Assembly: GCA_964017195.1 (NCBI GenBank)
Contig: OZ024889.1
Span: forward strand, 59,090,358-59,154,357
Origin: Siderastrea radians
Lineage: Eukaryota; Cnidaria; Anthozoa; Scleractinia; Rhizangiidae
DNA: 64,000 nt
Reading direction: 5' to 3'
Shown: positions 34,801 to 49,800 of the stretch, one piece after another
Position numbering within the stretch: position 1 is the stretch's first letter
How the letters are laid out: each line of letters starts with the position of its first letter
The notes under the pieces: model-generated
The model's database searches: none
The model's input: only the letters and a program-made list of their open reading frames with translations
What the model was told of the DNA's origin: nothing
Translations under genes and position numbers: made by a program

Positions 34801-37800
34801 ATTAATTTTTATGGCTTATGAGGATCTATCATCTTTAAATGAAATTAATTTACTCACCATAGAACCACTGAAGATCCTCATATTTCTTGGGTAACCCTGC
34901 AAATATACCCAAAATTGTGTGTTATGGTTGGGATAATTAACGAAAGAAGCTCTGTAAGAACAGCTAGCACACTAGAAAACCTTTCTAAACACATCAGAAA
35001 CACTGACTTTGTAGCAGAATTTGCATTAAAAATAATAAATAAATAAATAAATAAATACAGCTGTAGACTTTGTTTACTGAGGGTGACACTAAAGTTTGCA
35101 GTACCTGTGGCCCTCGAATTCCAGATCAAATTGCAATTTGGAAACGTTGGTTTTTGAGGAGGGAGGAAAAACTGGAGGAACCGGAGAAAAACCTTCAGAG
35201 CAAGGACAAGAACCAACAACAAACTCAACCGACATATGACTTCGGGTCCGGGAATCAGACTTGGGCCACATTGGTGGGAGGCAAGTGCTCTCACCACTGC
35301 GCCAATAAATGAATTGAATTCTAATTATTGAATTTCACTGCACAATAAATTAGATAGAAAACTTACCTTTGTTGTTAAATTAAAAATGTGCCTAACAAGA
35401 ACTTCTGCAATGAATCCTATGTTTCGTTTAAGTTTACTATCACTTTCAGAGGATCTGTAGAGAAACAACAACACAAAAATTAATTTAAAATTTTTGTTTG
35501 ACAAACAGCCTGCACTTAAACATGTGAGACAGAAAAGTGTCTCTTCCCATTACATCAAATTAACCCTACAAACGTCTTCATCATGCTGTTCACTGTGAAA
35601 TTACCTGCTCGACATTGGAGTTAACCCTTTGAGCCCAATAGTGACAAGTGTCAAATTTCTCCTTACAATATTAGTACCAGGGTCTGGAAGGGGGGGTCAT
35701 GATCCCGCATTCCCGCTCCTTTTTCAGGTGAATCCCGCATCCCGCACTTTTTTCATCACTACTCCAAAAATACATTAAAAAAGACTAATTTCTGCAAAAG
35801 CTAATAAAATAATGTAAGATGTAGATATTGTTACGCATCTTGTGTTCTCAAGGAAAAGGCCTCAACACCACTGCCTGCTTTTCGCACTCTAGCAATCGTG
35901 ACCTCAGGGTTTTCTCCAAGTACTTTACTCCTTGTGATTTCTCGTAACTCAGTGAAAGATTTCAAGAGCTTCTGAAATCTGTAGAGCTCTTTGTGTTTGC
36001 CTTTTAGCGGAAAATTGGATTCTTCTTTGTGGATCGCCATGGTACATGGTACTTCCCCATGGGGTTTTTGGGTATGTTTTGGGTGGGAATGTGAAGCCCT
36101 GGTCTCCAAATTAGCACCCCGCTTTAGAAAGAATTTACATTTAAAATGATGCCGCGTTCAAGAAATAACTCAATTTTTGGTGTTTTGAAGTAGGCCAAAC
36201 TTTCTTGTGTTCAAAATATCATAACCTTGTTCTTGGAACCTTCTCCTAAATAGATAACCCATTCTAGATCAAGCATCCCAAAATCACGACCCCGTTGGAA
36301 GGAACATACCTGTATATATGTAGGAGAGTACCCTTAAGCCTCAAGGCTTAAGGGGAGTACCCTTAAGCCTTGTCTGTGGTCGCAAGGGAGAACGACACCG
36401 AAACTCTGACTGCCTTATTCAAGGGAACAGAGCCAGCATCAATCTACGCCATATCTAGACATGAGAAATGAGACACCACCCTGCTTTCTTTGCTAAAACG
36501 TTTATTCGGGTCATGACGATTTCCCACATTTCCGACAAACAGGCAAAAAAATCCCGCATCCCACACCCATATTTTGGTGCTTCCCGGCAACCGGGGAGCA
36601 GGCAAATCCCGAATCCCATCAAGATATTTTTTGTTTTCCCGAATCCTGCACCGTATTTTGATCGAATCCCGGATCCCGAAAATACCCTTCCAGACCCTGT
36701 AGTACTTGAACATACAAACAGGCTACTGGAATAAAGGAAATGATCACCAAAAACACAGTCTTGATGTTCAAGAAGATTCTCCCAACTAGTACCATAAGAA
36801 ATACATGGAGGGCAGTGAGGAGAATATGCATGCTGACGTTGGAGCTTAAAGGGTTCATGGCAAAAACTGTACTTAACCCTTAGGCTACCAGCAACGCATA
36901 TATGCGTGGAAAAATATCAGTGCCTGAAAATGCTCGTTTAAGAATAACCGAGCGAGACTGGGTGCAAAATAACTAGTCAAAATGGCGGACAGAAGGGAAA
37001 TCTTGAGTTCGACTAAAAGAAATGGCAGTTTTCCAATAAAACTGGAACTCCAGACGTAAATTTTTCACTAAAGTGTTGAGTTATTTCAATATGGCGGCCA
37101 TCTGTGGTGAACAGGAACGTATTTTTTCTGCAATAGCATCTAAATAGTGCGGTGAACTATCGCTATCGAGTGCCATGAACCGCGAGGAAGTCTGATTGTA
37201 TTAAAACAGTACTCAAAGTTTATCAAAGGTAAGAAGGAAAGGGAATGAAAGTTAATAATGATTTAAGTTCGTGACATGAAGAAGACAGTGCATAAAGTGA
37301 TACATGTTTTGGTTCGGCTGTGAAATGTTCGAATTCACTTCAAATCAACACTTTACCTTGATGAGAGAATAAAGAACATCTATATGTTCTGAAAATGTAT
37401 AAGTTTCATATGTTTGTAACTAATCTGGAGTTCTAATGACCACAATGATTATGTTAGTGATATGCTTAGGAAAAATAGTGCCCCCCTTGGTATCCTAAGG
37501 GTTAAGGCAGCTGCTGCAGTTACCAGAGTGTTCTCAGTTTTGAAGGTAGGTCGAAAATTCAGGTGAATTAGGTAGATGTAGAAGGTGAATTTTACCAGTT
37601 ACGGGTCTTACTTTGAACCCTGTTGACCATGAAAAATCTTAGTGCATGAGCTATGCCTTCCAAGCAGTGAAACAGCCCCACAAGTTTATGGTAAAATCTC
37701 CACAAGCATGATGACTCAGAGGTGCCAGAACTGAAGCTGGTTTCTGTAGTGTGAGGCAACTAGACAGAGCAATACCACTCCCTGGCTAGTGAGAGTAGTA

Positions 37801-40800
37801 TTGCCATCCTCTCCATGACTCCTCTAAAAATGACTGCATCAAAGGCTAATCCCTGGCCTCCTGGATGAGATAACTAGTCCCTGCCAACATTGGCCCCAGC
37901 ATTTTGTAACAAGTGAGGGTTTTGTTTCTAATTTACTTGTCACAACATAAGCACAAAAACAGGAATTCAAATGTTGCAAAGTTCTCTTCCACGCTAGGCA
38001 ATAAACATGCGCAAGAATGGCTTTTGACAAAGCTGTTGATCTTCTTTCTCCTCTCGGCTCAGGTGAGGTACGGTGAATCCAAACTGAGTGCGATTCATGG
38101 AGAAAGGGATTGGTTGGTATGAGGTAAAAAAGTCTTCATGAGCCCACAGACTTATCACTTCAGAAGCTTGACCCAGTTTCTCTAGCATGAAGCAAATACA
38201 CATACAAGTATTACTACTCCTCCTTGGGGCCCGCTTCTCAAAACTCCCAATAACTTACTGAGTCTGAGAAGCCTTTTTTCAAATCCGTTTTGTAATTGGT
38301 TGTTGGTGACAATAAGTGCAAACTTTATCAAAATGTTCCACGAAAATTAAGAAGATTTCAAAATTTAGCTTTGAAAAACAATTAAAACTGACTCTCTGTT
38401 GAAAAAGCATTATTTTGCACAAGAAATAGTTTTCTGGCCTGGTAAGTCATTGTGAGTTTTCGGAAACAAGCCCCTTATTCAGATGGGGATTCATCCTGGG
38501 GTACCCCAAGTAATTTCTTATGTTTTTCTAGTGGTTCACTGCACCCATTTATACATCCAAATTGAGAGAGACCATGTGGAGTAAAGTTTCTTGGCTGAGG
38601 AAACAACATGACACAGTGAGGAGACTGGCTTTAACCCTTTAAGCCCTGATAAAAAGGCATATTCTCCTTAATGTTCTGCATTTATTTCTTATGGAACTAG
38701 TAAGGAGAATTTGTCTAAATATCAAGACACCCTATCTTTGGTGATTACTTTCTTTATTGGCATCACTTGAATGGTTGAACAAGTGGTGCTGATGTAAAGA
38801 GAAAATTCATTTTCATCACTGTTAGGGCTTTAAGGGTTAAACCAGCGTCCTCTCTGATCTTCTGATCAAAAGGTCCTATAGGTTAACCTCTACACTGCCA
38901 TTCCTCAAAAAAGGGGGGAAATGGTATTATTTGAGCCAGAGATTGCAGCCTTCAAAAATACAACTCAGCAGAGCAATACCACAGCAAACGCACCACCAAT
39001 TTCTTGTGATACTCTACAGAGTACAGCAATGAACCTCACCTGACATCAAAGATAGAAGACCTTCCCAAGACTTGAGGGTCTACATAGTGAGACAGAGTGC
39101 CTGCTGGAAGACGCTGTGTGTGTAGAGAAAATCTCTCATGTTCCCATGACAATGTTTCTTCAGCCAGGTTAATCTTCTTGTGTATCATTGTGAAGTTCAT
39201 TTCTTTGAAAATTGCCTCTGCAACCTGTTAAGAATTTTACAATATACCTGTTTAGAATATTTAATTAATGGTTTAGAAATTCTTCTGAAGATGTACAAAT
39301 AGCAACTGTAAAATCACACAATAATTCAAATATCAACTGTAAAATCACACAATAATTCAAAGGAGTAGTGTATTAGCTTACCGCTTTAAATTCCTGTTAG
39401 ATTGAACAAGAAAAATATATAGTCAGTACAAGCAAGGACATTGACAACATCATTTACTAAAAACTAAAACAGAAGAGGTAAACCTTTGAGGACAAGATAA
39501 TGCATTTTCAAAGATTTTCCACTTGCTTAGGTTAAAAAAAAATAAAAGTGGAACAATTTGCAAGGAAAAGAGAAAAAAAGTCATGCAGTGTGATGTTTTA
39601 CATGATGTTTATTCTTGGTGTTTGATGGGTGATCTCTTTCTCCCCCTTGATATATAATGGATGCTTTGCCCAGGCCCTTGCCCATTTGGCACATGAGCAG
39701 ATAAAGATCATTGCCCAACTTCAAAATCTGCTTGTCCTAGACAACCAAACAGGACTTTTGTGGGGCCCTGCATCTGCTTGCTAAATATGTGATACAGGTG
39801 TGGGGACAGGGGGGTTTAAACCTCCCACTTCCCATACTTTTAATTGCCCCCCCCCCTCATTTTTTGTTGGCTCCTATCTCTTTGCACTTTTTCAACTGCA
39901 AAATATTGCACAATGTTGCATAATTTTCCCTATTTCCCCTGCTTCCGGCTACCTTTAGAATCCTGCTCCCCCCCCCTCTTCTCCCGCCTCTTGTACACCT
40001 CCCGCCCCCTTTCTCCCAGGCTCCTATCCCCCTCTCCCCCTCCACATATAAGACATGCCTACCAAATGACCTAGCGTGTCGTAGGTCTCCTTATAGCTCA
40101 GTAGTTACAGAATCCAACTGCTGTGTGGACGGCGGTCACAGCTTGACCACAAGCAAGGATTCTGAGCCTTTTCTTTATAATCCCATGCACCCAAGTTGTG
40201 TGATTGTATGCTACAAATACCTCAACTAAGGCATATGCAGGAGTTCCTTCTTTTGGAGGCTTGGAAACATGAAGAAACAGATTGTCTGTTCTGCCAATAC
40301 TATCCAGACATAATACATAATCCACATCACTGAGCACACTTGTTTCTGTCAAGACACAAAGATTACGTAACAAGTCAGAAGGTGTCCATATAGCTGTGGT
40401 CTGGGTATTCAGGAGTCCGGCTAGCTGGAAGGAATAAATATTTCCTTGAGTGAACTCAAAACTGAAAAATTCATCAAATACCATTTAGGTGAGCAGTCAC
40501 AGTGCTTATTAAGAGGAAACTGTATTTGCACATACCTAAGATACATCTAGCTGCACGCTTGATTTCATCTTTTCTAATAGTACAATTATCTCAATCAGTT
40601 TCCACTGGGAAACACGAAGTAAACAAAGCCTGTTTCAACAAATTACTTAGTACACTTTTTCCACCCATCGTTTTCACGACTACTATCCCTCATAAAGTGA
40701 CGGTCGTAACCATTAATTACTGTTTTAGTGTCACCTTATTTAAAGAAATGACATTTTAATAAGAGATGTAGTATTCTTATAATTTATTTAGGAGAAGGTA

Positions 40801-43800
40801 TTGGGGGAATATTTTGTTGCCAAACTGGTGGGCCTATTATAGTATATAGCTTATTGTGCACGTACACGTTTTAATGAGTTTTTGTAAGCTCCTCAGTGTT
40901 ACATGGATAAATAAACTACTGTATAGTATAGTATAGTATAGTATAGTATAGTATAGTATAGTATAGTATAGTATAGTATAGTATAGTATAGTATAGTATA
41001 GTATAGTATAGTATAGTATAGTATAGTATAGTATAGTATAGTATAGTATAGTATAGCAAAGTGCCAAGGGACTGGGAAAAAAATAATGGGTTCGTTATAA
41101 TGGGGGTTTGTTATACCAGGGTTCTTTTCCACACATTTTCTATTATTACTAGGCTGAAAAATGCTGTTCATTATACTGGGGTCTTTGTCATACAAGGGTT
41201 CCTTACACTGGGGTTCCACTGTAAATTTTTTTTTTGGTGGGGGGGGGAGGAGGTTAATCAAAACATTGCAGCCACTAACCTGGGTTGTCCAGATTGTCCT
41301 CAAGCCATCTTTTTGTGCCCTGATAATTAAATTTTCCAGCCCCAGAAAGAAAAAACACTAAATTGTATCTAATATTTCATGTTAAGATTGATACAACACA
41401 TTAAAATGTAAACAACAATGCACTCAATGGAATTTCCTACACATTATATTTTATTTCTTATGTGCCTTCAGTAAAACCTGTCACACCAAAATGTACTGGT
41501 TTTACCAGCAGAATATTTTTATTTTAAACAAAAAGCCGCATTGCAGCCAAATCCAACAAACATCCATTTTGGTCTGTTGTATATTCCTGTTTGATTTACC
41601 ACTTTTATTGCTAGTAATTTTTTTGCAATCTCAAAGCTTAACTGGAAGCTTGGGGACTAGGGAATGTAAGTGAATCCCCTACTATGTATACTAGAATTTG
41701 CCAAACCACCAATTTGTCGGTTATGGGGAAAGGATACCTTGCTTGCATTCTGGAGTCTGAGTATAGCCTGAAAATTGAAAGGACAAAGTGGTTTGCATCA
41801 TGGACAACCCAACATATGAACACAACACATGAAACGATGAAACAATAATTTACTTCACACAACACAACAAACACCTGAAAATTGGTTAAGGGCATGACAC
41901 ACCATTTTTGCCATATTGTTAGGATTGTAGACCATGGATAAAAAACATTAAACTGCAAGGTTAACCTGCCATTTTATAGATGAGTTTCGTGTACCATTAT
42001 TCGACCACAGTCGAATCATGGCATGATAAGCGAATCAAAGCCAGCCAACCACGTTAAAAAACACGCAACTGCTTACTGTGGCATGTGGTAAGAATCAGAT
42101 GAAAAACCTGAAAAACCACACAGGTCTGCACCTGCCCGCACTGCAAGCTGTTTATTTACATTTTTTATCAAATCATGAAAAACATAATTGCCTTACTGTA
42201 ACAATGATAACCAATGCACGTACAAAAACAATACTTCTGCAGTCAGTGTTGCAAAGTTCTCTTCCACTCTTGGCAACAAACATGCACAAGAATGGCTTTT
42301 GACAAAGCTGTTGATCTCCTTTCTCCTCTCGGCTCAGGCAAGGTACAGAGAAACCAAACTGAGTGCGATTCATGGGGAAAGATATCACTGAATTTACCTC
42401 TGATAAAATAGGTAGGTAAAATTGGGTTCAGGACTAGAGCTGTACAGTGCTGACTGCTGTACTTGAGCCACTTGCACAAATTCTTTGTCAAGTTTTTGAA
42501 AACTTTAAACTAGTGACCTCTCTTTTATGGCTTGTCTCAACTGGCCAAATTAAACGAAAGAACAGCAAGAGGCAGAGTTGACTCCTTCTAAACTCTGTGG
42601 CCCAGCCCAAAGCATAGTAACTCAGAACTAAATATGATGGAGAAACTACAAATTAACATTACTTCTCCCTAACAGTCTGGTAGTACCCATTTATACACCT
42701 GACTGAAGGGAGACAAGGGGTGCACTCTTTTGGGACTATTTCAGAATAGGAATACTTGGAATAGACTGTATTGTGTTCTTTTGGGAGCTATTCCATTTTC
42801 AGAATGAAGAAAACACCATTCCGTTCATTCTGCTCCCGATAGCAGAATGAACGGAATGAAAGGAATACAGTTTACTCAGAAGAGACAGAATACGCGTTCT
42901 TTTGGGAAATTTTTGGTCGGAAATCCTATGCTGCAGCCCACGTTGGTTGTAGATGGTTTCCGGTTGAAAAAATTGGAATGGGAATAGCGATCCAAGTGTT
43001 TTTGGCTCGAGTTCTGTTCCTTTGTTGGTGTCAGAACACGCTGCAGAACATCAACTTTCTGTTATTACAAAAAACATGTGTCATTGCATGGCCCAGAGAA
43101 ATGACGCTGGTGTTTATTGGCCTGTACAAGAGCCATGAACATTTGTTTAACAGGATCAACATAAAAAGAAAAGCACAAAAAGTTCTCCTTCACCCTCTTT
43201 GCTAAGTTCCGAAAAATCGAAGATATGGCCAAAAAGCCAGTAGTTATGGCAAACACTTTTTGGCCATATGTTGGCTGACACACAAGCACATGTGCAGACA
43301 TAGTAGTTCTCAGGTCACCTCCGCCATGGGTATTCTGTTTTCAGAGGGAGCGTTCTTTTTTGAAACGGTCAGTACAAAACGCAGACTGCAGACCGCAGAC
43401 TGCAGACTGCAGACTAGGTACAAAATGCAGACTGGGTACAAATTGCAGACTGCAGACTGCAGACTGAGTACAAAATGCAGACTGAGACCAAAACGGTATA
43501 TTAAACTACAAACGATATAATTTCAATCAAAGAAAGAAAAAGCTCGGTCAATTGACTAGTCACCGATCACATGTGAGGAAAGTAAACAACCGGTCAATCA
43601 TGAAACCACAGGTTGCTTTTCGATGCAAAAATTCGACCTACCATCCTTTTTTATTTTTGTATCGGCATTAACATTTTTATTTTGTTGTTATGTTTTTCGA
43701 ACATGCAGTGGAACGGAAGGGGCCAGAGCTTTACACTTTCACTACCACGATGGCACTTGTACGGGTGCGAATCGGTCAAAAAAAGATAAACTAGCAATGA

Positions 43801-46800
43801 AAGAAAAAAACAGGGTGGCAGGGAATTTAGTTATTTATTGCTTGAAAACGAGAACTGTCACCTCATCAAACACACACTATGTTTTCAAGTTTTAACTAGC
43901 CCCGTGTCACGCAGTCGCCTTTCCTTTCTATCTGCCGAAATTCTCATTATTCATAGAGGTCAAAGCACACGAGACTCGATTAAGTTGTTCCAGCATTAAA
44001 AAGTGAAAAAAAAACCAGTCACCTCAATAGCAACCGAAGGACCAACGCATTATAATTATTGATGATTATAAGCGGTACTTATTGAGGTTCGTGTGGTCTT
44101 TTAATAGTGCAAATTTCCGCGGATAGGTGAACTCGGAAAGGTGACTGCGTACGTGACAAGGCGCAAGAAAAATTAAAAATATATATTGTGTGTTTGATTA
44201 TTAAGTGACAGTTCTTTTTTTAACAATAAATAAATTCACTGCCACCCTGCAGTTTAAAGTTAAAAAATCTGTGTGTGCGCCCCACGCACGATGCCTGCCA
44301 TCGTAGTAGTCTGAACTAAGCTCTGGCCTCTTCAACAATTTCAATACCACTGCATGTTCGAAGAAAATAACAACAAAATAAAAATGTTATTGGTACAAAA
44401 ATAAAAAAACGGACGATAGGACGAATTTTTTGCAAGGAAAAGTGAACTGTGGTTTCGTGATTCTGACCGTTTGTCTACTTTCTTGTGGTTTTATCTCGCA
44501 TCTGATCAGTGGCTAGTCAATTGACCGAGCTTTTTTTTTTTTATTGAAATTATATGGTTTATAGTTAAATATACCGTTTTGGTCTTAGTCTGCATTTTGT
44601 ACTCAGTCTGCAGTCTGCAATTTGTACCCAGTCTGCATTTTGTACCTAGTCTGCAGTCTGCAGTGTGCGTTTTGTACTGACCGTTTTTTGAAATAGAAAT
44701 TTCGTGTATTCTGTTAGTGTATTCCTAAACTGGAATAGTTCCAAACAAATGCACCCAAAGTTTCTTGTCTAAGGACACAACATGTAGTGGCAGAGGCCAG
44801 GATTGAACTACATTGTACAGGCATTCAGATTGAAAGTCTAAAATTTATGTGCCCAGCACTTGAGCACCCAGCCTCCACTATGCCTCTGAAACCAGCAACT
44901 ATTATTTTTTATCACAAAACAACTTAGAAATATTGTATTTGTCATGACTGATTATCTCTTGCTTACCTTGAAAACAATCTTGCTAGTTCTAGAATAGCTA
45001 CAACACCACTACCATTGTCATCAGAACCAAATGACAAGCTCTACAAAATATAAGTTTTTGAAGATGTTAAATCATGTTTCCAAAATCAAAACAATCTTCC
45101 GGTATTACTGAAAATGATCTGACAATTCCTGGGATTGCAGGGAAAGGAACTCCAAGACCAACACTTTCAATTTATTCTCTGATTTCATATTAATTACAGT
45201 ATCAAGAAAAAAGGAGAAAGACAAAAATTTGATGCAATTAAAATTTCATAAATATGTAGTTTAAGGTAGTACTTACGGGTCAAATGCGCCTAAAAAGAAC
45301 CAATTTTGAAGCAAGCTATCAACTTTGTTCAAATTTGTGATTGCCCTACCCCAAGGTAATTTTTACCGTAGAATCAAAATTTGAAAACAAAAATGTCAAT
45401 TTCCTGTCAGAAAGGTGTGAAAATTAACACCTAAAAATGTCAATCAAATTTAAAATTATTTTCTTTTCTTCATTTCTTTTTATTTGAAGGCTTTCTTATT
45501 TGCACTATCAAACATCTATGAAAAAAGGTTTCTCGTGTGACTTAGCCGCCATCCAGGTGGAAATCCTATGGAAAAAATCAAATAGCCTTAAACGGGGCAC
45601 ATGACACACCACAACATCGATCGTATGCAACGAGAAATGGCGGCTAAGTCAGGGAAAATAGCCCCATTTGACAATGTGTTTGTTAACTCTGGCAAATTTC
45701 AGCAGAATTAAAATGTGTGGAAAATATTTCTGTTTTCACCTCACACATGCTAAGAATCCGTCGATTTTTACACGTCTTTATGCTCTCGTTTGCTCAATTC
45801 TCGTCCGCCATGTTTGTTTTCTGTGTTTTAAGTTGCATCGCCTTCTGGGACACTCATTTTGTGGAAGAAATGAGGAAAATGGCGTATTTCGAGTGTGTAA
45901 CGCGTCCTAAAATCAAACAATCACAGAGTCCCTAGCAACCGCGATAAACAATGACACTTCAATCTTTGTGCCAGCGGTATCAATGCACACAAGCCACTAC
46001 GCATGTGTGTCACGCGTGTTCGAGGTAGCTATCGAGTAATCACGCAGGTGTTTGGTTTCCTCGGCGCAAGAGATTCAATCAAAACAGTTTTTCCTTCATT
46101 TACCGGGTGAGTTTTTCTTTTTGAATGGACTGTGAAAGGGAAATGAAATGTCCTGTGGAAACATTGGCGTTCTCCCACGTTTATAGCACTCAAGAGAAGT
46201 TCGATTTCATATTTTTGTACAATTGAATACACAGACATGATAATATTCAGTAATATTATGGCTGGCTCATATGCCTAGAAACTAAAGAGTGCAAGAAGTA
46301 CGGAGTTTCATTCGTCTGAAAAGCTTCTAAAGCTTTCAAAGATGTGACAGAGTAATTAACATCGGAGGGAAATCTGTTCACAAGGTAGTTATGATGTCAA
46401 CGTCGGCTAACTATCGGGAGTTCAATTTATCGGGAAACATTCAGCTGCGTGGCCTACATCATGAACAAAGATTGAAGATCTCATCCATTTGAATAATAAT
46501 GGAGATACTCTGATGAAAGAGGAGTTTGTGTGCACGGGTAATACTTGTAGTAGGATGTAGTTGTGACTGACAATTGTAACATTTCTCATTTGATTTGTCA
46601 ACTTTTCCTTGTCGCATGACTGCGCAGTATGCTTTTCGCCTGGTTGTGTATTATTATGATAAACTAAACTTGTGTTTTTCTATTAAACATGTGAGATATC
46701 AAAATACCACCAAAGAGTTGGTTAGTATTCTGGTTGATATAACTTGTCGTTATCCGTTTTCATTTGCTCTCAATTTCTTTCGCTTGGCCGCTGCAGATTC

Positions 46801-49800
46801 GAAGACATCCAGCCGTGCGTGAGACCAGAAGGGAGTCTACACACAAAAATCTAAGATGGCGGCTCAAAATGGCGTACCTAACAACGAATTTCAACCCTCT
46901 TTTTCTCAGAAACTAGCGATCAGTGAGCCAGGGGTTTCAATAAAATTTGAAGTAGGCAGCTGGTTTGAGTAGAGTAGCCGACTGTATCAACAAGGTTTGA
47001 AAGAAATCTTTCTTTAATCACTTCAGTTTAGGGGAAATAGTAGCCGACTTATTTGAGTGAATTTGTAGACCCTTTTCGTCGGTCATCGGTGCTTATTGAA
47101 AGCACTGGTGAGCCGTCATTTTGTAAATAACAACATAACGATACATAAACTACACAATAAGCGAAAAAAAAAACTTTTGGACCTTCACCCATACGTAATA
47201 CCTTAATTGTTTTAGTTTTAGTTTTGACACTTCACCAATCCTACATAAACACTTAATTCCAATAATGTTGTTGTATAAAAGATGAAAAAGAGAACTGAAA
47301 AATGGCAAAAAGGAACAAGTAATTAGGTAAGCAAACTACTTTCAGGGATTTACTCTGACAAGTGATTAACATGTAGAAAACTTCATCTCATTCAAAAACT
47401 GAATTGTTATACCGTAGCGCAAACTGTACTTTCCACCATAAACAGGTTTGAGAGCATCTTTATGTACCATGTGAATTCTTTTTGGCACAAAACAAAACGT
47501 TGAGACCACTTTAATGCTTCAGGGCAATACAACAAGAAATTTTTTTTTTAATTAGCTACTGGTAATAAAATCTGACACAACAGCAGCCACTTAAAACGAG
47601 TGATGTGTTCAAACACCAGTTTCGAGTTCTGCTGTCAAAAAGAAAAATTAATTACAGTCAGACCTTTTATCTTCAACCTTAATTAACCCAGACTTTTGCA
47701 TTTTTCAGACTTGTCTCTGTAGTCCAGATTTACTTACAAACATTAATTTTATGAGTGATGGCTGCAACAACTTTGAGTGGATAATGCACAAAAAATTCAT
47801 TGAAACATGCTTTGTTTACTTTGTTTACTTGTTTGCTCTGAAAACTGACTGGGGACACTGACAGAAAAGATGAAGTCAAACATGCAGCTCTTTTCTTTGG
47901 AAATAACCAAGATGATTGTTGACCTAATTATTGTTTGATGATTTATTCAGTTTCAAGTAATCTGTAGAAAATATCTCTCGATTATCTGGACTTACTGTAT
48001 TTATTCGCCTATAAGCCGATCCCGGCTATAAGCCGAGACCCTAAACTTGTAACGCAGAATACTGACCCAATGTTGACAAAAAAAATTCAGTAAACTCTCA
48101 GCTATAAGCCGAGACCCAAAAATTGAGCAATCGACTCGAATAAAACACAAAAAATTTGGGCAAATTTCCTAGGAAAATTACAAATTCAAGTTGAAGTGAA
48201 TAATAAACACGATCGAAGTGCTGACCTCTAAGGAAATACCTTCTAAAGTTGCTGATTAATAAACATGATCGAAATGCTAACTCCGAAATCGCAAAAGAGT
48301 ACGGCATTAGCGAGGGGCCTTAACAAAACCCTGAACATGGACCATTTCGGAACATCCCGGAACATTCCGGAACATCCCGGAACAGGGCAAATTATCACAA
48401 AATAAATGAAAAAAAAGTAATAAAAAACTTCTGATCGTCGATAAAGGATAATAAATAAAATAAAATAGAATAAAATGAAATAAAATAACATAAAATAAAC
48501 GATGTAGAATAAATGGATAAATAAATATATGCATCTGTGACTAAATGAACGAATATACTAACTCTGGCTCATTTCTTGAATTCAAAAATATCTCGGATAA
48601 CATTGAGGCTTTATTTTGGGTATCGAGAGACGGTTTATTTGATATGAGAAAATTAAAGCATTTTCTCAGTCACGCATGCAGTAGTGTCCTTTGGTGTTGC
48701 ATGACGACACTAAGAACGGCTGCATATGAGACTACGCATGCAGTCACGCAGTTCCACATTCCTGGCACGCTTTTGAGTTTCCTGGTCTCGTGTTTATTCG
48801 GTTGTTTAAGGACGTTTTGTTTTTAAGTTGATTTTCAAAGTAAAAGTGTGCAGAGACAAATGAACCTAAATTATACTAACCAAAAAGAAAAAAAGGGAGT
48901 CCACTCTACATGAAATATCTTTGTCAAACCAGCTGCTAATTATTCTCTTTGTTCGTCTACACAATCTCTTCTGTTCATTCCAAAAGTCAGTTGTTCTACA
49001 CTTGGGGATCTAAGATAACATATTTCCCTCCCTTTCTTACGCTGCAACTGAAAAAAGGTACCGCTTTCGGTGAAGGTTTGTGTTTCAAACTAAAATATCC
49101 GACACAAAAATCATATCGGTTTTTTAGTTTATTTATTATTTTTTTATAAATTCTTGCCTTTGTCTTTTCTCCGCTGTAATGATGACTGAGAGTTAAATGT
49201 GGTTAAATGCAATTTAAGCTAAGTTAAACTCAAAACAATGCCGGTCAGCGGCCTCCCCCGTTGTGGTCATGCGCAGTGACTGGGGGCCTGCAGGGGGTCG
49301 CGTAGTTTTACAGCTCGGCTTTCGAGGTCAGCTCATTCTCACGTGCACTTTTGCTGTTTCGACTGTGCTTGGCGGCTTCGCAGTGTTCTTTCCTTCGCTT
49401 GTATTTCTACGATGGGTTCTCGTGGGACGAATAATAGCTTACAAACGGCGCCGCCGCTCCCGACCGCTTCGTCTGGAGAAGCGGCTCCATTGCAAAATGC
49501 CAGATCTTCGGCTGGTGAGAACGTTGTGCCTCCAACTTCGCTTCAAGCTTCGCACGCTTCCCTTCAATCGACCGGGCCGGCTGTCGCTGGAGTTTCGCCA
49601 GAACTGGTCGCTCTCATCTCACAGACAGTTCAAGCTGCTCTCGCCGCGGAACGGGCGTCCGCAAGTGCTGCTGCGATCGCCACGTCTTTGTCGAATTCCA
49701 CCGCTGTGATCCCAAGTTCGGACACGCCGCCTTGTTCGGTGGGCGTTCCTGATGCCTTGCCATCGCTCGCCAGTTCGGCAGCAAGCTTGTTGGCAGCGGG

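Noticed and set aside
40837..41303. Tyr/Ile/Leu-rich open frames
   Set aside because: They are produced by the (TATAG)n pentamer repeat. The real coding content there is nicalin exon 8 (41280-41368) only.
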